DNA from: Firm-04 sp045628085 | Lineage (GTDB): Bacteria; Bacillota; Clostridia; Oscillospirales; Ruminococcaceae | Reading direction: 5' to 3' | Length of the DNA stretch: 58,144 nt | Assembly (NCBI GenBank): GCA_045628085.1 | Contig: JAZQOZ010000032.1 | Span: 1 to 58,144, forward strand | Shown: in pieces, positions 18,212-26,529 of the stretch | Layout of the letters: every line of letters starts with the position of its first letter | How positions within the stretch are numbered: position 1 is the first letter of the stretch | Notes under the pieces: generated by a model | Told to the model about the DNA's origin: nothing | The model's input: the letters and a program-made list of their open reading frames with translations, nothing else | Database searches by the model: none | Position numbers and translations under genes: made by a program

Positions 18212-18233
18212 ATCCGCAGAAAGGGGACTGCGT

Positions 18234-18914
18234 ATGTATATATTCGTCATCATATCGTTTCTGATTTCATTTGCTGCGCAGATCCATGTGCAGACCACAT
18301 TCAAAAAATACAGCAAAGTGCGCAATGAGCGCGGAATGACAGGCGCAGAAGCGGCCAGACAGCTTTTGCTTGAACACGGCATTGCGAATGTACCGATCGA
18401 ACACGTATCCGGCAGTCTGACCGATTATTATGATCCGGTCAGCAATGTGATCCGTCTGTCGGATGACGTATACAGCAGTGACAGTGTCGCGGCAGTCGGT
18501 GTTGCGATGCATGAAGCAGGTCATGCGGTTCAGTATGCGCAGAATTATGCGCCGGTCAAGCTGCGCAATGCGATCGTGAAGTCAACGAATATATCCTCAA
18601 CGGTCTCATATATTCTGATATTAGCGGGATTTCTGCTCGGCGGCGGCAGCGGCAGAGTCGGTTACGGACTGATCACGCTTGGAATACTGTTTTTCTGCGC
18701 GGTCATCTTTTTCCAAGTCGTTACACTGCCTGTGGAGTTCAATGCAAGCGGCAGAGCATTGCGTGCATTGCAGGATTCTATGGTAATGAGCAATGAGGAG
18801 CAGAAATGTGTACGCAAGGTGCTTTCCGCAGCAGCAATGACGTATGTTGCGGCAGTAGCGGTATCCCTGCTGCAATTACTGCGCCTGCTTGCGATCAGAG
18901 GGCGGCGCAGATGA
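18234..18914 (+). CDS. YugP-family membrane zinc metallopeptidase
   Basis: 226 aa. The zinc-site motif AMHEAGHAVQYA (HExxH) lies near residue 95 and a membrane helix begins the protein (FVIISFLISFAAQIHVQTTF). Two further helices follow (VSYILILAGFLLGG and LGILFFCAVIFFQVVTLPV), then EFNASGRALRAL, where the third zinc ligand of this family is expected. The substrate is unknown. It is often found between fmt and rsmB in Firmicutes, as here, and its stop overlaps the rsmB start (ATGA). Confidence 0.9.
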   Translation: MYIFVIISFLISFAAQIHVQTTFKKYSKVRNERGMTGAEAARQLLLEHGIANVPIEHVSGSLTDYYDPVSNVIRLSDDVYSSDSVAAVGVAMHEAGHAVQYAQNYAPVKLRNAIVKSTNISSTVSYILILAGFLLGGGSGRVGYGLITLGILFFCAVIFFQVVTLPVEFNASGRALRALQDSMVMSNEEQKCVRKVLSAAAMTYVAAVAVSLLQLLRLLAIRGRRR

Positions 18915-20206
18915 TCGGACTGGATGCAAGACTGCTTTGTGTACGGACACTGATCCGTTCGATCCGATCGAAAAGCTATTCCAATCTTGCACTGACCGGA
19001 GCACTTTCGGATGCGGAGAACATCACGCCGCAGGACAGTGCATTGTGCAGAAGAATATTCCGCGGCGTACTGGAGCGAACGCTGACGCTTGATGCCTGTA
19101 TCGCGGCGCATTCCAAGCGACCGCCGGAGAAACTCGATACGGAAGTATTATGTGTACTGCGGTGCGGCATATATGAGCTGCTGTATTTGCGGACACCGGA
19201 ATCGGCGGCAGTCAATCTTTGGACGGAAGCCGTCAAGAAACTGAAAAAGAACAGCGCGTCAGGCATGGTGAATGCCGTTCTGCGCGGATTTATCCGCAGC
19301 GAAAAGCAGATTCCGCTGCCGCAGGACGAACTTGCGGCGATGTCGGTTGCATATTCTGTACCGCAGCCGTTATTGCAGGCATTGCTTACAGATCACGGAA
19401 AAGAAGCGATTACCGTATTTCTTGCAGATGCATTGGAAGTGCCGCCGATCTATATTCGCAGAAATCCGCTTTGTGAGAATGCGGAGCAGATGCCGAATGC
19501 AGAGCCGGTCACGGCTGTTCCCGGTGCATACCGGCTGACAAAGCGCATTGAAGCAGAAGAATCCGGAATATTCGGCAGCGGCAATATGCACGTTCAGGAT
19601 CTCGCCTCACAGCTTTGCTGTCTGGCATTGGATCCGCAGGCAGGCGATACGGTTCTGGATGTCTGTGCCGCACCGGGCGGCAAAACTTTCACAATCGCGG
19701 AGCTGATGCTGGATCAGGGACAGGTTTTTGCCTATGATCTGCATGAAAAGCGTGTCGGATTGATCAGGCAGGGCGCGGAGAAATTATCGCTGCACTGCAT
19801 TACGGCGCAGACCGGTGATGCGCGGACAACAGAAAAGCCGCAGGCGGACCGCATTCTTTGTGATGTGCCGTGTTCGGGCTTTGGTGTGATACGGAGAAAG
19901 CCGGAGATCCGCTATAAATCGCTTGATGAAGCGGAGAACCTGCCGGAGATCCAGTATGCGATCCTTGAAGCATCCGCAAAGGCATTGAAATCGGGCGGCA
20001 TACTGGTTTATTCGACCTGTACCGTCCTGAAACGCGAAAATGAAGATGTTGTCCGCAGATTTTTAGCGGCACATCCGGAATATACACTTGAAAAACCGTG
20101 GCAGAATATACCGGCACTTGCAGCATACGGGCAGGAAATGACCACGCTTTTCCCGCAGATGCTCGGCAGCGACGGATTCTTTATCGCAAGAATGCGGAAA
20201 GGATAA
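18911..20206 (+). CDS. rsmB: 16S rRNA m5C967 methyltransferase
   Basis: 431 aa from the ATG at 18911, which overlaps the yugP stop. The N-terminal NusB-like RNA-binding domain spans residues 1-140, then the SAM domain has DVCAAPGGKTFTIAELM. Both motif cysteines are present (CDVPCSGFGVIRRKPEIR and VYSTCTVLKRENED). The enzyme methylates C967 of 16S rRNA. The longer frame from 18806 lies inside yugP and is discarded. Confidence 0.95.
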   Translation: MIGLDARLLCVRTLIRSIRSKSYSNLALTGALSDAENITPQDSALCRRIFRGVLERTLTLDACIAAHSKRPPEKLDTEVLCVLRCGIYELLYLRTPESAAVNLWTEAVKKLKKNSASGMVNAVLRGFIRSEKQIPLPQDELAAMSVAYSVPQPLLQALLTDHGKEAITVFLADALEVPPIYIRRNPLCENAEQMPNAEPVTAVPGAYRLTKRIEAEESGIFGSGNMHVQDLASQLCCLALDPQAGDTVLDVCAAPGGKTFTIAELMLDQGQVFAYDLHEKRVGLIRQGAEKLSLHCITAQTGDARTTEKPQADRILCDVPCSGFGVIRRKPEIRYKSLDEAENLPEIQYAILEASAKALKSGGILVYSTCTVLKRENEDVVRRFLAAHPEYTLEKPWQNIPALAAYGQEMTTLFPQMLGSDGFFIARMRKG

Positions 20207-20208
20207 GG

Positions 20209-21084
20209 ATGTATATGAAGAGCGCGTTCAAAGCAGTCATGCTTGCGGCAATGATCGCCGCAGGTGCATGGACATCCGGCTGCCGTGCAGAGAATGCAGA
20301 AACAGTACCGGAAACAGAACTGTCTGAACCGATCATTGCCGAACCGGTTGATCCGGATGCGATGACCGAAGGTGCATGGACATCCGGCTGCTGTGCAGAG
20401 AATGCAGAAACAGTACCGGAAACAGAACCGTCTGAACCGATCATTGCCGAACCGGTTGATCCGGATGCGATGACCGATGAAGATTTCCGGCAGATCTCGG
20501 ATGAAATGCTGATCGCGCTCGGACAGCAGTATGATTCGCTGAAAGAACCTGCATTTGCATCAGAAAGACCGGATACGCACGGCACCCCATTTACGACCGC
20601 AGCGCTGTCGGCATCGAACGATAAAGGCGCCGAAACGCTTGCTTCTGCAATGTTTCCCGATCTTCCGATCTGGAATATCACGGATAAAAAGGCGGCAGGT
20701 CGCTGGCGGCTGTATGAAGCCGGTGCGAACCGGAACAATTATATCCTGATATGGGATCCTGCGTTTTTGGATATGGATGCGCAGCGGCTTAATGTGGAGC
20801 CGACCGAGGAAAAAATGCTTTTGCTTGCGGCAATGCGTGATATTCCCGGTGAAAAGAAGCTCGGCGCGTTCGTGACAGATGCAGACGATACGCTGATCTG
20901 CCGTGAATATTATCTGATCTACAGCGTCGGCGATTACGGGCTTTCCGATACGGTCACGCTGTATGGCTTTGCGTTTTCCGCAGACAAAGCGACAGGGCAG
21001 CTGACGGGCTATGCTTCAGATGAATATGATTTTATGCGGGAAGCGGAAATTCCGGATACGTATCATCCGTATCCGGACGAATAA
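20209..21084 (+). CDS. Lipoprotein with an internal 36-residue tandem duplication, unknown function
   Basis: 291 aa (ATG 20209; ATG 20215 is also possible). The lead KSAFKAVMLAAMIAAGAWTSGC is a signal peptide ending at a candidate lipobox cysteine, followed by an acidic, proline-rich linker. A 36-residue unit beginning GAWTSGC is repeated at once (20263-20370 and 20371-20478); the copies differ by only two residues, so the lipobox-like segment occurs twice. The remaining 200 residues have a globular pattern but no known family. It lies 2 bp after rsmB and before rlmN, so it was inserted into a conserved gene order. It probably sits on the outer face of the membrane. Confidence 0.8.
   Translation: MYMKSAFKAVMLAAMIAAGAWTSGCRAENAETVPETELSEPIIAEPVDPDAMTEGAWTSGCCAENAETVPETEPSEPIIAEPVDPDAMTDEDFRQISDEMLIALGQQYDSLKEPAFASERPDTHGTPFTTAALSASNDKGAETLASAMFPDLPIWNITDKKAAGRWRLYEAGANRNNYILIWDPAFLDMDAQRLNVEPTEEKMLLLAAMRDIPGEKKLGAFVTDADDTLICREYYLIYSVGDYGLSDTVTLYGFAFSADKATGQLTGYASDEYDFMREAEIPDTYHPYPDE
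20263..20478 (+). repeat. Two tandem 108-bp direct repeats inside the lipoprotein gene
   Basis: GGTGCATGGACATCCGGCTG begins at both 20263 and 20371. The 108-bp units keep the reading frame and differ at only a few bases (for example CGT to TGT and CTG to CCG), indicating a recent duplication. Confidence 0.93.
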
Positions 21085-21162
21085 ACAGGAGAGGAGCTGA
21101 TTTGCACGGAACAGCAGAAAATTGACATTCTGAGCCTTCTGCCGGAGCAGCTTGAGGCAGAG

Positions 21163-22200
21163 ATGAAAGCGATGGGCGCGCCGAAATTCCGCGCAAAACA
21201 GATATTCCGTCAGCTTCATGTAAAACGTGTCTTTGATTTCTCAGAAATGACAGAACTATCTAAACAATTTCAAGCAGAGCTGAAAGAACGCTTTTATATA
21301 AACTTGCCAAAGATTGCGAAAAGGCTTGATTCTTGTACGGATGATACGGTAAAATATCTATATAGGCTCTCTGACGGTTCCTGTATCGAAACGGTCCGCA
21401 TGGTGTATCATCATGGAGTGACTGCGTGTATTTCGACACAGGTCGGCTGTAAGATGGGCTGTAAATTCTGTGCCTCGGCACCGCTTGGGTTCGTGCGCAA
21501 TCTCACGCCGTCCGAGATGCTCGGTCAGATTTACGGCACGGATGCAGATTTTCCGCCGGAGCAGCAGATCAGCGGCATCGTGCTGATGGGCATCGGAGAG
21601 CCGCTGGATAATTATGATAACGTGATGCAGTTTCTGCGGCTGATTTCCTGCAAAGAGGGCAGGAATCTGAGCCTGCGGCATATTGCGCTCTCGACCTGCG
21701 GACTTGTCCCGATGATCAGGCGGCTTGCGGAGGAACAGCTTCCGCTGACGCTTTCGGTATCGCTTCATGCTGCGGATAATGAAAAACGGGATGCGCTGAT
21801 GCCTGTCAACAGGCGGTATCCGCTGGAAGAACTGCTTTCAGCCTGCGGGGATTATTTCCGAAAGACCGGCAGGCGAATTACATTTGAATATGCAGTGATA
21901 GCCGGAGAAAATGATTCGGCGGAAGCGGCAAAGCTGCTTGGAAAAAGGCTGCGGCCGATATTTCCGAATCAAAGACCGCACATGAATCTGATTCCGGTGA
22001 ATCCGGTCGCAGGAACGGGCTTTCAGGCAGGACACGCAGAGGCATTCCGGAAACTGCTTGAGCAGGAGGGTATCAACGCGACCGTCCGGCGAACACTCGG
22101 AGAAGATATCAAGGCTGCCTGCGGACAGCTCCGGCGTGATGCCGCAGAAGCCTCGGAAGAAAGCGTGGTGAGCAGCATTGAAGGCGTATCTGGGCTGTGA
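21163..22200 (+). CDS. rlmN: 23S rRNA A2503/tRNA A37 methyltransferase (radical SAM)
   Basis: 345 aa from the ATG. The radical-SAM cluster motif CKMGCKFC (CX3CX2C), GIVLMGIGEPLDNYDNV and the C-terminal GEDIKAACGQL cysteine are intact. Homology continues upstream in frame (EQQKIDILSLLPEQLEAE, back to about 21103), but that stretch contains no ATG, GTG or TTG. GGAGAGGAG at 21088-21096 would suit a non-standard start such as ATT 21100. The in-frame stop TAA is at 21082. So either a rare start codon is used or the protein begins at the ATG and lacks part of helix 1. The PP2C gene overlaps its end. Confidence 0.93.
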   Translation: MKAMGAPKFRAKQIFRQLHVKRVFDFSEMTELSKQFQAELKERFYINLPKIAKRLDSCTDDTVKYLYRLSDGSCIETVRMVYHHGVTACISTQVGCKMGCKFCASAPLGFVRNLTPSEMLGQIYGTDADFPPEQQISGIVLMGIGEPLDNYDNVMQFLRLISCKEGRNLSLRHIALSTCGLVPMIRRLAEEQLPLTLSVSLHAADNEKRDALMPVNRRYPLEELLSACGDYFRKTGRRITFEYAVIAGENDSAEAAKLLGKRLRPIFPNQRPHMNLIPVNPVAGTGFQAGHAEAFRKLLEQEGINATVRRTLGEDIKAACGQLRRDAAEASEESVVSSIEGVSGL

Positions 22201-22933
22201 TATCGGCAGAGCCAGAACCGAAAATCAGGATTCTATCCGTGCGGAGAGTTATCCGGACGGTGTGCTTGCCATTGTCTGTGACGGCATGGGCGGAATGGAA
22301 AACGGAAGTGCTGCGAGCAAAATTGCGATCGCGGCAGCAGAGGAACATTTCCGTTCTGCGTATCAAACGGGCATGACGGATACAGAGGTCTGTGAGCTGC
22401 TCAGGAGCAGTGCTGCAGACGCAAATCAGAAGATATACAGGGCAGCAATCAGCAGCAGGATGCATTCCAGAATGGGAACAACGCTTGTCGGGGCATTTGT
22501 GCGGCAGAATACTGCCTGTATTGTCAATGTCGGAGATTCGAGAGCATATCTTCTGCCGAAGGATGGCACGCTCCGGCAGCTGACGACAGATCATACCGTC
22601 GTACAGCTGTTGTATGAGCAGGGCATGATAACGGCAGAGGAGCGCGCTACGCACGCAAGGCGGAATGAACTGATGCGTGCAGTTGGCGTGTCGAGCAGAG
22701 TGCTTGCGGATATACAGACAGTGCCGGTCGCGGAGGGGGATAAAGTCCTGCTCTGCTCGGACGGACTGTATAATATGGTTTCGCTTTCCCGGATAGAGGA
22801 GATCATGCGGGAAACGTCCGCAGATCAGGTGCCGGATATCTGCATCGCAGAAGCGAATGCAGCCGGCGGCAGGGATAATATATCTGTGATCCTGCTGACG
22901 GATGAACAAACGGATTCAGACATACACGGGTAA
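22178..22933 (+). CDS. prpC: PP2C-family protein serine/threonine phosphatase
   Basis: 251 aa from a TTG start at 22178, overlapping the rlmN end by 23 bp. Metal-binding motifs are GRARTENQDSI, VCDGMGGMENGSAAS, NVGDSRAYLL and GGRDNISVILL. It dephosphorylates substrates of the neighbouring PASTA kinase; the pair is conserved in Firmicutes (PrpC/PrkC, Stp/Stk). The open frame fits TTG as the first usable codon (KAYLGCDIG). Confidence 0.95.
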   Translation: MKAYLGCDIGRARTENQDSIRAESYPDGVLAIVCDGMGGMENGSAASKIAIAAAEEHFRSAYQTGMTDTEVCELLRSSAADANQKIYRAAISSRMHSRMGTTLVGAFVRQNTACIVNVGDSRAYLLPKDGTLRQLTTDHTVVQLLYEQGMITAEERATHARRNELMRAVGVSSRVLADIQTVPVAEGDKVLLCSDGLYNMVSLSRIEEIMRETSADQVPDICIAEANAAGGRDNISVILLTDEQTDSDIHG

Positions 22934-22975
22934 TGAAATAGTATTGCCGGACAGAGCCGGTAACGGAGGTTTGTG

Positions 22976-25270
22976 ATGGAAAAAGATCGCAATGACAAGA
23001 ACATCGGAAAGAGACTTGACGGACGCTATGAGATCACGGAGCTGATCGGCGAGGGCGGAATGGCGGATGTCTACCGCGCAACGGATGTCGTCGATAACAA
23101 GACGGTCGCCGTAAAGATCCTGAAAAAGGAGTTTGCGGAGAATGAGGAATTTCTGCGCAGATTCCGGAATGAATCGAAAGCGATCGCAGTGCTGAGTCAT
23201 CCGAATATCGTCAAGATCTATGATGTCGGCTTTTCGGAGCGCATACAGTTTATTGTCATGGAGTACATTGACGGGATCACGCTGAATGAATACATGGAAC
23301 AGCAGGGACAGCTCGGCTGGAAGGATGCTTCGCATTTTATTCTTCAGATCCTTCGCGCACTCCAGCACGCGCACAGCAAGGGCATTGTCCACCGCGATAT
23401 CAAGCCGCAGAACATTATGATGCTTCGTGACGGTACGATCAAGGTCATGGATTTCGGCATCGCAAAGTTTGCACGGGAGGACGGCAAGACCGGTACTGAC
23501 AAAGCGATCGGTACCGTGCATTATATCAGCCCCGAGCAGGCAAGAGGCGGCGTGACCGATGCAAAGAGCGATATCTATTCCGTCGGTGTGATGCTGTATG
23601 AAATGCTCACCGGCAAGAAACCCTTTGACACGGATAATCCTGTGAGCATCGCCGTGATGCATATGCAGGCAAAAGTACCGCTGCCCAGCACCATTCGCCC
23701 TGATATTCAGATCGGACTCGAGGAGATCATTCTCAAGGCAATGGAAAAAGATCCGGCAGACCGTTACCAGTCCGCCAGAGATATGATGGATGATCTCCAG
23801 ACCTTTAAGGAAGATCCGGACGGCGTGTTCGGATATTACCCCGAATTGTTTGAGGAGGAGCCTGTGCAGGATATGTTTGAAGACGAGAACCGCAAATACA
23901 GAGATTACGGTCCGGATGCGGACGGATCTGATCTGCCGCCGGAGGATGATTATTACGACGACGAGCAGTATGACGATCAGCAGTATTATGATGATGAAGA
24001 ATATTACGACGATGAGCCGTATGATGACAGACGGGGCGGTTCCTACCGCGCTGTCGCGGCAGGTGCCGGTGCAGATGATGAGGAAGAATATGAGGAAGAA
24101 TCCAAATCCCTCTTTATTCCGATCCTGAGCGCAGTCATTATCGTTTTCACGGTCGTAGCCGGTATTCTGCTGACCATGCTGATCTGGAATATGATCCAGG
24201 GCAACAAGGGTATCAATATTGATAACGAGTTCAAGATGCCGAGCCTGGAAGGAATGGACTATAACGAAGCGAAGATCCAGTACGGCGATTATATCCAGAT
24301 CGTTGTAGAAAGCTCGGAGTATTCCGAATTTGAGAAGGATACGATCTTCAAGCAGGATATTCCGGCAGGCGATCCGGTCGCAAAGGGTGACGTTGTCAAC
24401 GTCAGAGTATCGCTCGGCGCAAAGAAAGTTTTGCTTCCGGACGTAAAGGACTGGGACTTTGAAACAGCAAAATCCACGATTGTTACAAACGGTTTCTATA
24501 TAGACAAGCGTGCCGCATACGATCCGGTCATCGAAAAGGGTAAAGTAATCTCGACTGATCCGGAAGGCCCTGCAGAGCTTGAACCGGGTACATTTGTCCG
24601 CGTGACGGTTTCGCTCGGTAAGAATAAGAATACCGTTCCTGTTCCGAATTTTGTCAATATGACATGGGATCTTGCAAAGACAACAGCAGAGGGCTTGAAG
24701 CTGACGCTCGGCAAGAAGGAGATCGACGACGATTCGCCTGAGGGAACAGTTCTGAATCAGAATGTTGCACCGAATGAAGAAGTATCGGAAGGTACGCTGA
24801 TCGACCTGACGGTTTCATCCGGAAAGAAGAAGGAGCAGAGTGTTCGTATTTCCTTTAATATTCCGGTAAATGCAAAGGGTACGTTCCACATTGATGTGTA
24901 CGAGGGCGGTATCCTGAGAGTGCCCGGCGGTTCCTTTGATGTTGATTATGCAGCCGGCGTGACATCGCTTGCGATCCCCGGCAATGAGGAGACTGACGTT
25001 GTGGCAGTTCTGACGAACGATGCCAACGGTCAGACTGCAACGATCGGAACATATCACATCAACTTTGAAACGAAGTCATACGAAACGCTCAGCAGTGATC
25101 CGAACGGCGCATTTGACAGTGTCGGCGGTCTGAACGGTCTTGCACCGGTAACCACAACGACTGCTCCGCCTGTCGTTACAGTGACCGATCCGCCTGTTGT
25201 AACAGTAACCGATCCTGTCGTTACAGATGCAACCGAAGCACCGGTCGTACCGGCTGATCCGGCAACCTGA
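22976..25270 (+). CDS. prkC: PASTA-domain serine/threonine protein kinase
   Basis: 764 aa. Kinase domain 15-280 with glycine loop IGEGGMADV, catalytic Lys47 (VAVK), HRDIKPQN (139-146) and DFGIAKF (159-165). A Tyr/Asp-rich low-complexity stretch near 320-350 lies before one membrane helix (about 375-400, FIPILSAVIIVFTVVAGILL). Three extracellular PASTA repeats follow (about 420-630), which bind muropeptides in this family, then an unusual C-terminal region of about 120 residues with a Val/Thr/Pro-rich tail. It signals cell-wall state to division and metabolism. GGAGG precedes the ATG at 22976. Confidence 0.96.
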   Translation: MEKDRNDKNIGKRLDGRYEITELIGEGGMADVYRATDVVDNKTVAVKILKKEFAENEEFLRRFRNESKAIAVLSHPNIVKIYDVGFSERIQFIVMEYIDGITLNEYMEQQGQLGWKDASHFILQILRALQHAHSKGIVHRDIKPQNIMMLRDGTIKVMDFGIAKFAREDGKTGTDKAIGTVHYISPEQARGGVTDAKSDIYSVGVMLYEMLTGKKPFDTDNPVSIAVMHMQAKVPLPSTIRPDIQIGLEEIILKAMEKDPADRYQSARDMMDDLQTFKEDPDGVFGYYPELFEEEPVQDMFEDENRKYRDYGPDADGSDLPPEDDYYDDEQYDDQQYYDDEEYYDDEPYDDRRGGSYRAVAAGAGADDEEEYEEESKSLFIPILSAVIIVFTVVAGILLTMLIWNMIQGNKGINIDNEFKMPSLEGMDYNEAKIQYGDYIQIVVESSEYSEFEKDTIFKQDIPAGDPVAKGDVVNVRVSLGAKKVLLPDVKDWDFETAKSTIVTNGFYIDKRAAYDPVIEKGKVISTDPEGPAELEPGTFVRVTVSLGKNKNTVPVPNFVNMTWDLAKTTAEGLKLTLGKKEIDDDSPEGTVLNQNVAPNEEVSEGTLIDLTVSSGKKKEQSVRISFNIPVNAKGTFHIDVYEGGILRVPGGSFDVDYAAGVTSLAIPGNEETDVVAVLTNDANGQTATIGTYHINFETKSYETLSSDPNGAFDSVGGLNGLAPVTTTTAPPVVTVTDPPVVTVTDPVVTDATEAPVVPADPAT

Positions 25271-25277
25271 CCGCAGT

Positions 25278-26132
25278 ATGGAAGGTTTGATTTTGAAAGC
25301 AGTTGGGGGACTTTACACCGTAGAGTCCCCCAGCGGTGTTTTATCCTGCAAGGCACGCGGAATTTTCCGCAAACAGGGCATATCCCCCTGCACGGGCGAC
25401 CGTGTAGTGATCGAGGATGAAGTGATAACGGAGATACAGCCGCGGAAGAATCTGCTGATCCGTCCGCCGCTGGCGAATCTCGATCAGCTGATATTTGTAT
25501 TGTCAGTCCGTGATCCTGCGCCGAATCTACAGCTTCTCGACCGGTTTCTTGCAGTATGTGTATATAAGGGGATACAGCCTGTTCTGGTATTTACGAAGCT
25601 CGACCTTGCCGCGGCGGAAGAATATGCTGCGATATACCGTTTTGCGGGATTTCCGCAGTATTTTGTTGATTATGAGAAACCGGAGACGATATCGGCGGTC
25701 TATGATGCACTCAGCGGCAGGATCAGTGCCTTCACGGGCAATTCCGGTGTCGGAAAATCGACACTGCTGAATGCACTGGATGCAACGCTGCATCTGGAAA
25801 CGGGTGATATCAGCAAAAAGCTGGGCAGAGGCAGACATACCACACGCGAAACAGCGCTCTATACATTGCCGCACGGCGGAAAAATTGCAGATACACCGGG
25901 ATTTTCGACCTTTGAAACGGATGCTTATGCGATGATTCAGCCGGATGAGTTAGCGGATTGTTTTCCGGAGATCGCAGCAGTGACCGAACCGTGCCGTTAT
26001 GGAGACTGCCGGCATCTGAAAGAGCCGGATTGTGCAGTACGGGCGGCGGCGGCGGCAGGAGAGATCCCGCAGCCGCGTTATGAGAGTTATGCTGTGATGA
26101 TGCAGGAAACGCTCAGCCGAAAGAACTATTGA
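25278..26132 (+). CDS. rsgA: Ribosome small-subunit GTPase RsgA
   Basis: 284 aa, start MEGLILKAVGGLYTVESPSG. An N-terminal OB fold precedes a circularly permuted GTPase domain in which TKLD (106-109) comes before GNSGVGKSTLLN (154-165) and DTPGFSTFE. The C-terminal zinc knuckle reads EPCRYGDCRHLKEPDCAV. It assists late 30S maturation. It begins 7 bp after prkC, as in the Bacillus prpC-prkC-cpgA order, and ends at the terminator at 26137-26170. Confidence 0.96.
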   Translation: MEGLILKAVGGLYTVESPSGVLSCKARGIFRKQGISPCTGDRVVIEDEVITEIQPRKNLLIRPPLANLDQLIFVLSVRDPAPNLQLLDRFLAVCVYKGIQPVLVFTKLDLAAAEEYAAIYRFAGFPQYFVDYEKPETISAVYDALSGRISAFTGNSGVGKSTLLNALDATLHLETGDISKKLGRGRHTTRETALYTLPHGGKIADTPGFSTFETDAYAMIQPDELADCFPEIAAVTEPCRYGDCRHLKEPDCAVRAAAAAGEIPQPRYESYAVMMQETLSRKNY

Positions 26133-26136
26133 AAGA

Positions 26137-26170
26137 ACGCCGCAGACCATAACAAAATGGTTTGCGGCGT
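26137..26170 (+). terminator. First copy of the rsgA terminator hairpin (element-flanking duplicate)
   Basis: ACGCCGCAGACCAT pairs with ATGGTTTGCGGCGT around a short loop. The T-run is missing here because the sequence continues directly into the element. An almost identical copy with its T-run stands at 26429-26467. Confidence 0.75.
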
Positions 26171-26428
26171 CAGCTTGTCGAAAAAACTATGTATACGCTA
26201 AAATAAAAGTTTCGGTCAAGCCTTTTCAAAGGCTTGCGGTTTCCAAAGGCAGAGCCTTTGGTCGTACTCCGCAGAGTACGAAATTCTCTATACTTTAGGA
26301 GCTCCGCAGGGGTGAATCTGATAAAACGATCCGGTGGATCGTTTTTCAGAGAGGGGTGCCCTGCGATAGAGGGCACCCCTAAGTGAATCACGGAGTGATT
26401 CACCGTACAGGACTTTGTTGACAAGCTG
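26171..26428. repeat. Dispersed three-hairpin element, copy 1, flanked by duplicated terminator hairpins
   Basis: 258 bp between two 34-bp copies of the rsgA terminator hairpin. The ends are inverted repeats: CAGCTTGTCGA (26171-26181) and TTGACAAGCTG (26418-26428), 10 of 11 matching. Inside are stem-loops CAAGCCTTT/AAAGGCTTG, CCAAAGGC/GCCTTTGG and CGTACTC/GAGTACG, then further hairpins including AGGGGTGCC/GGCACCCCT (26352-26381) and GTGAATCAC/GTGATTCAC (26383-26403). It codes for nothing recognisable. This fills the 397-bp gap between rsgA and the cysteine desulfurase gene. Confidence 0.7.
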
Positions 26429-26467
26429 ACGCCGCAGACCATGACAAAATGGTTTGCGGCGTTTTTT
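26429..26467 (+). terminator. Second copy of the rsgA terminator hairpin with T-run
   Basis: The same 34-bp hairpin as at 26137 with one base changed (A to G in the loop), followed by TTTTTT. It lies between convergent genes and may also serve the minus-strand gene ending at 26530. Confidence 0.8.
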
Positions 26468-26529
26468 GTATTGAGGTCTGAGGGAGAAAAAGTCTCGCGC
26501 AAGCCATTGTGCAGAACTGCGAAATTCAC

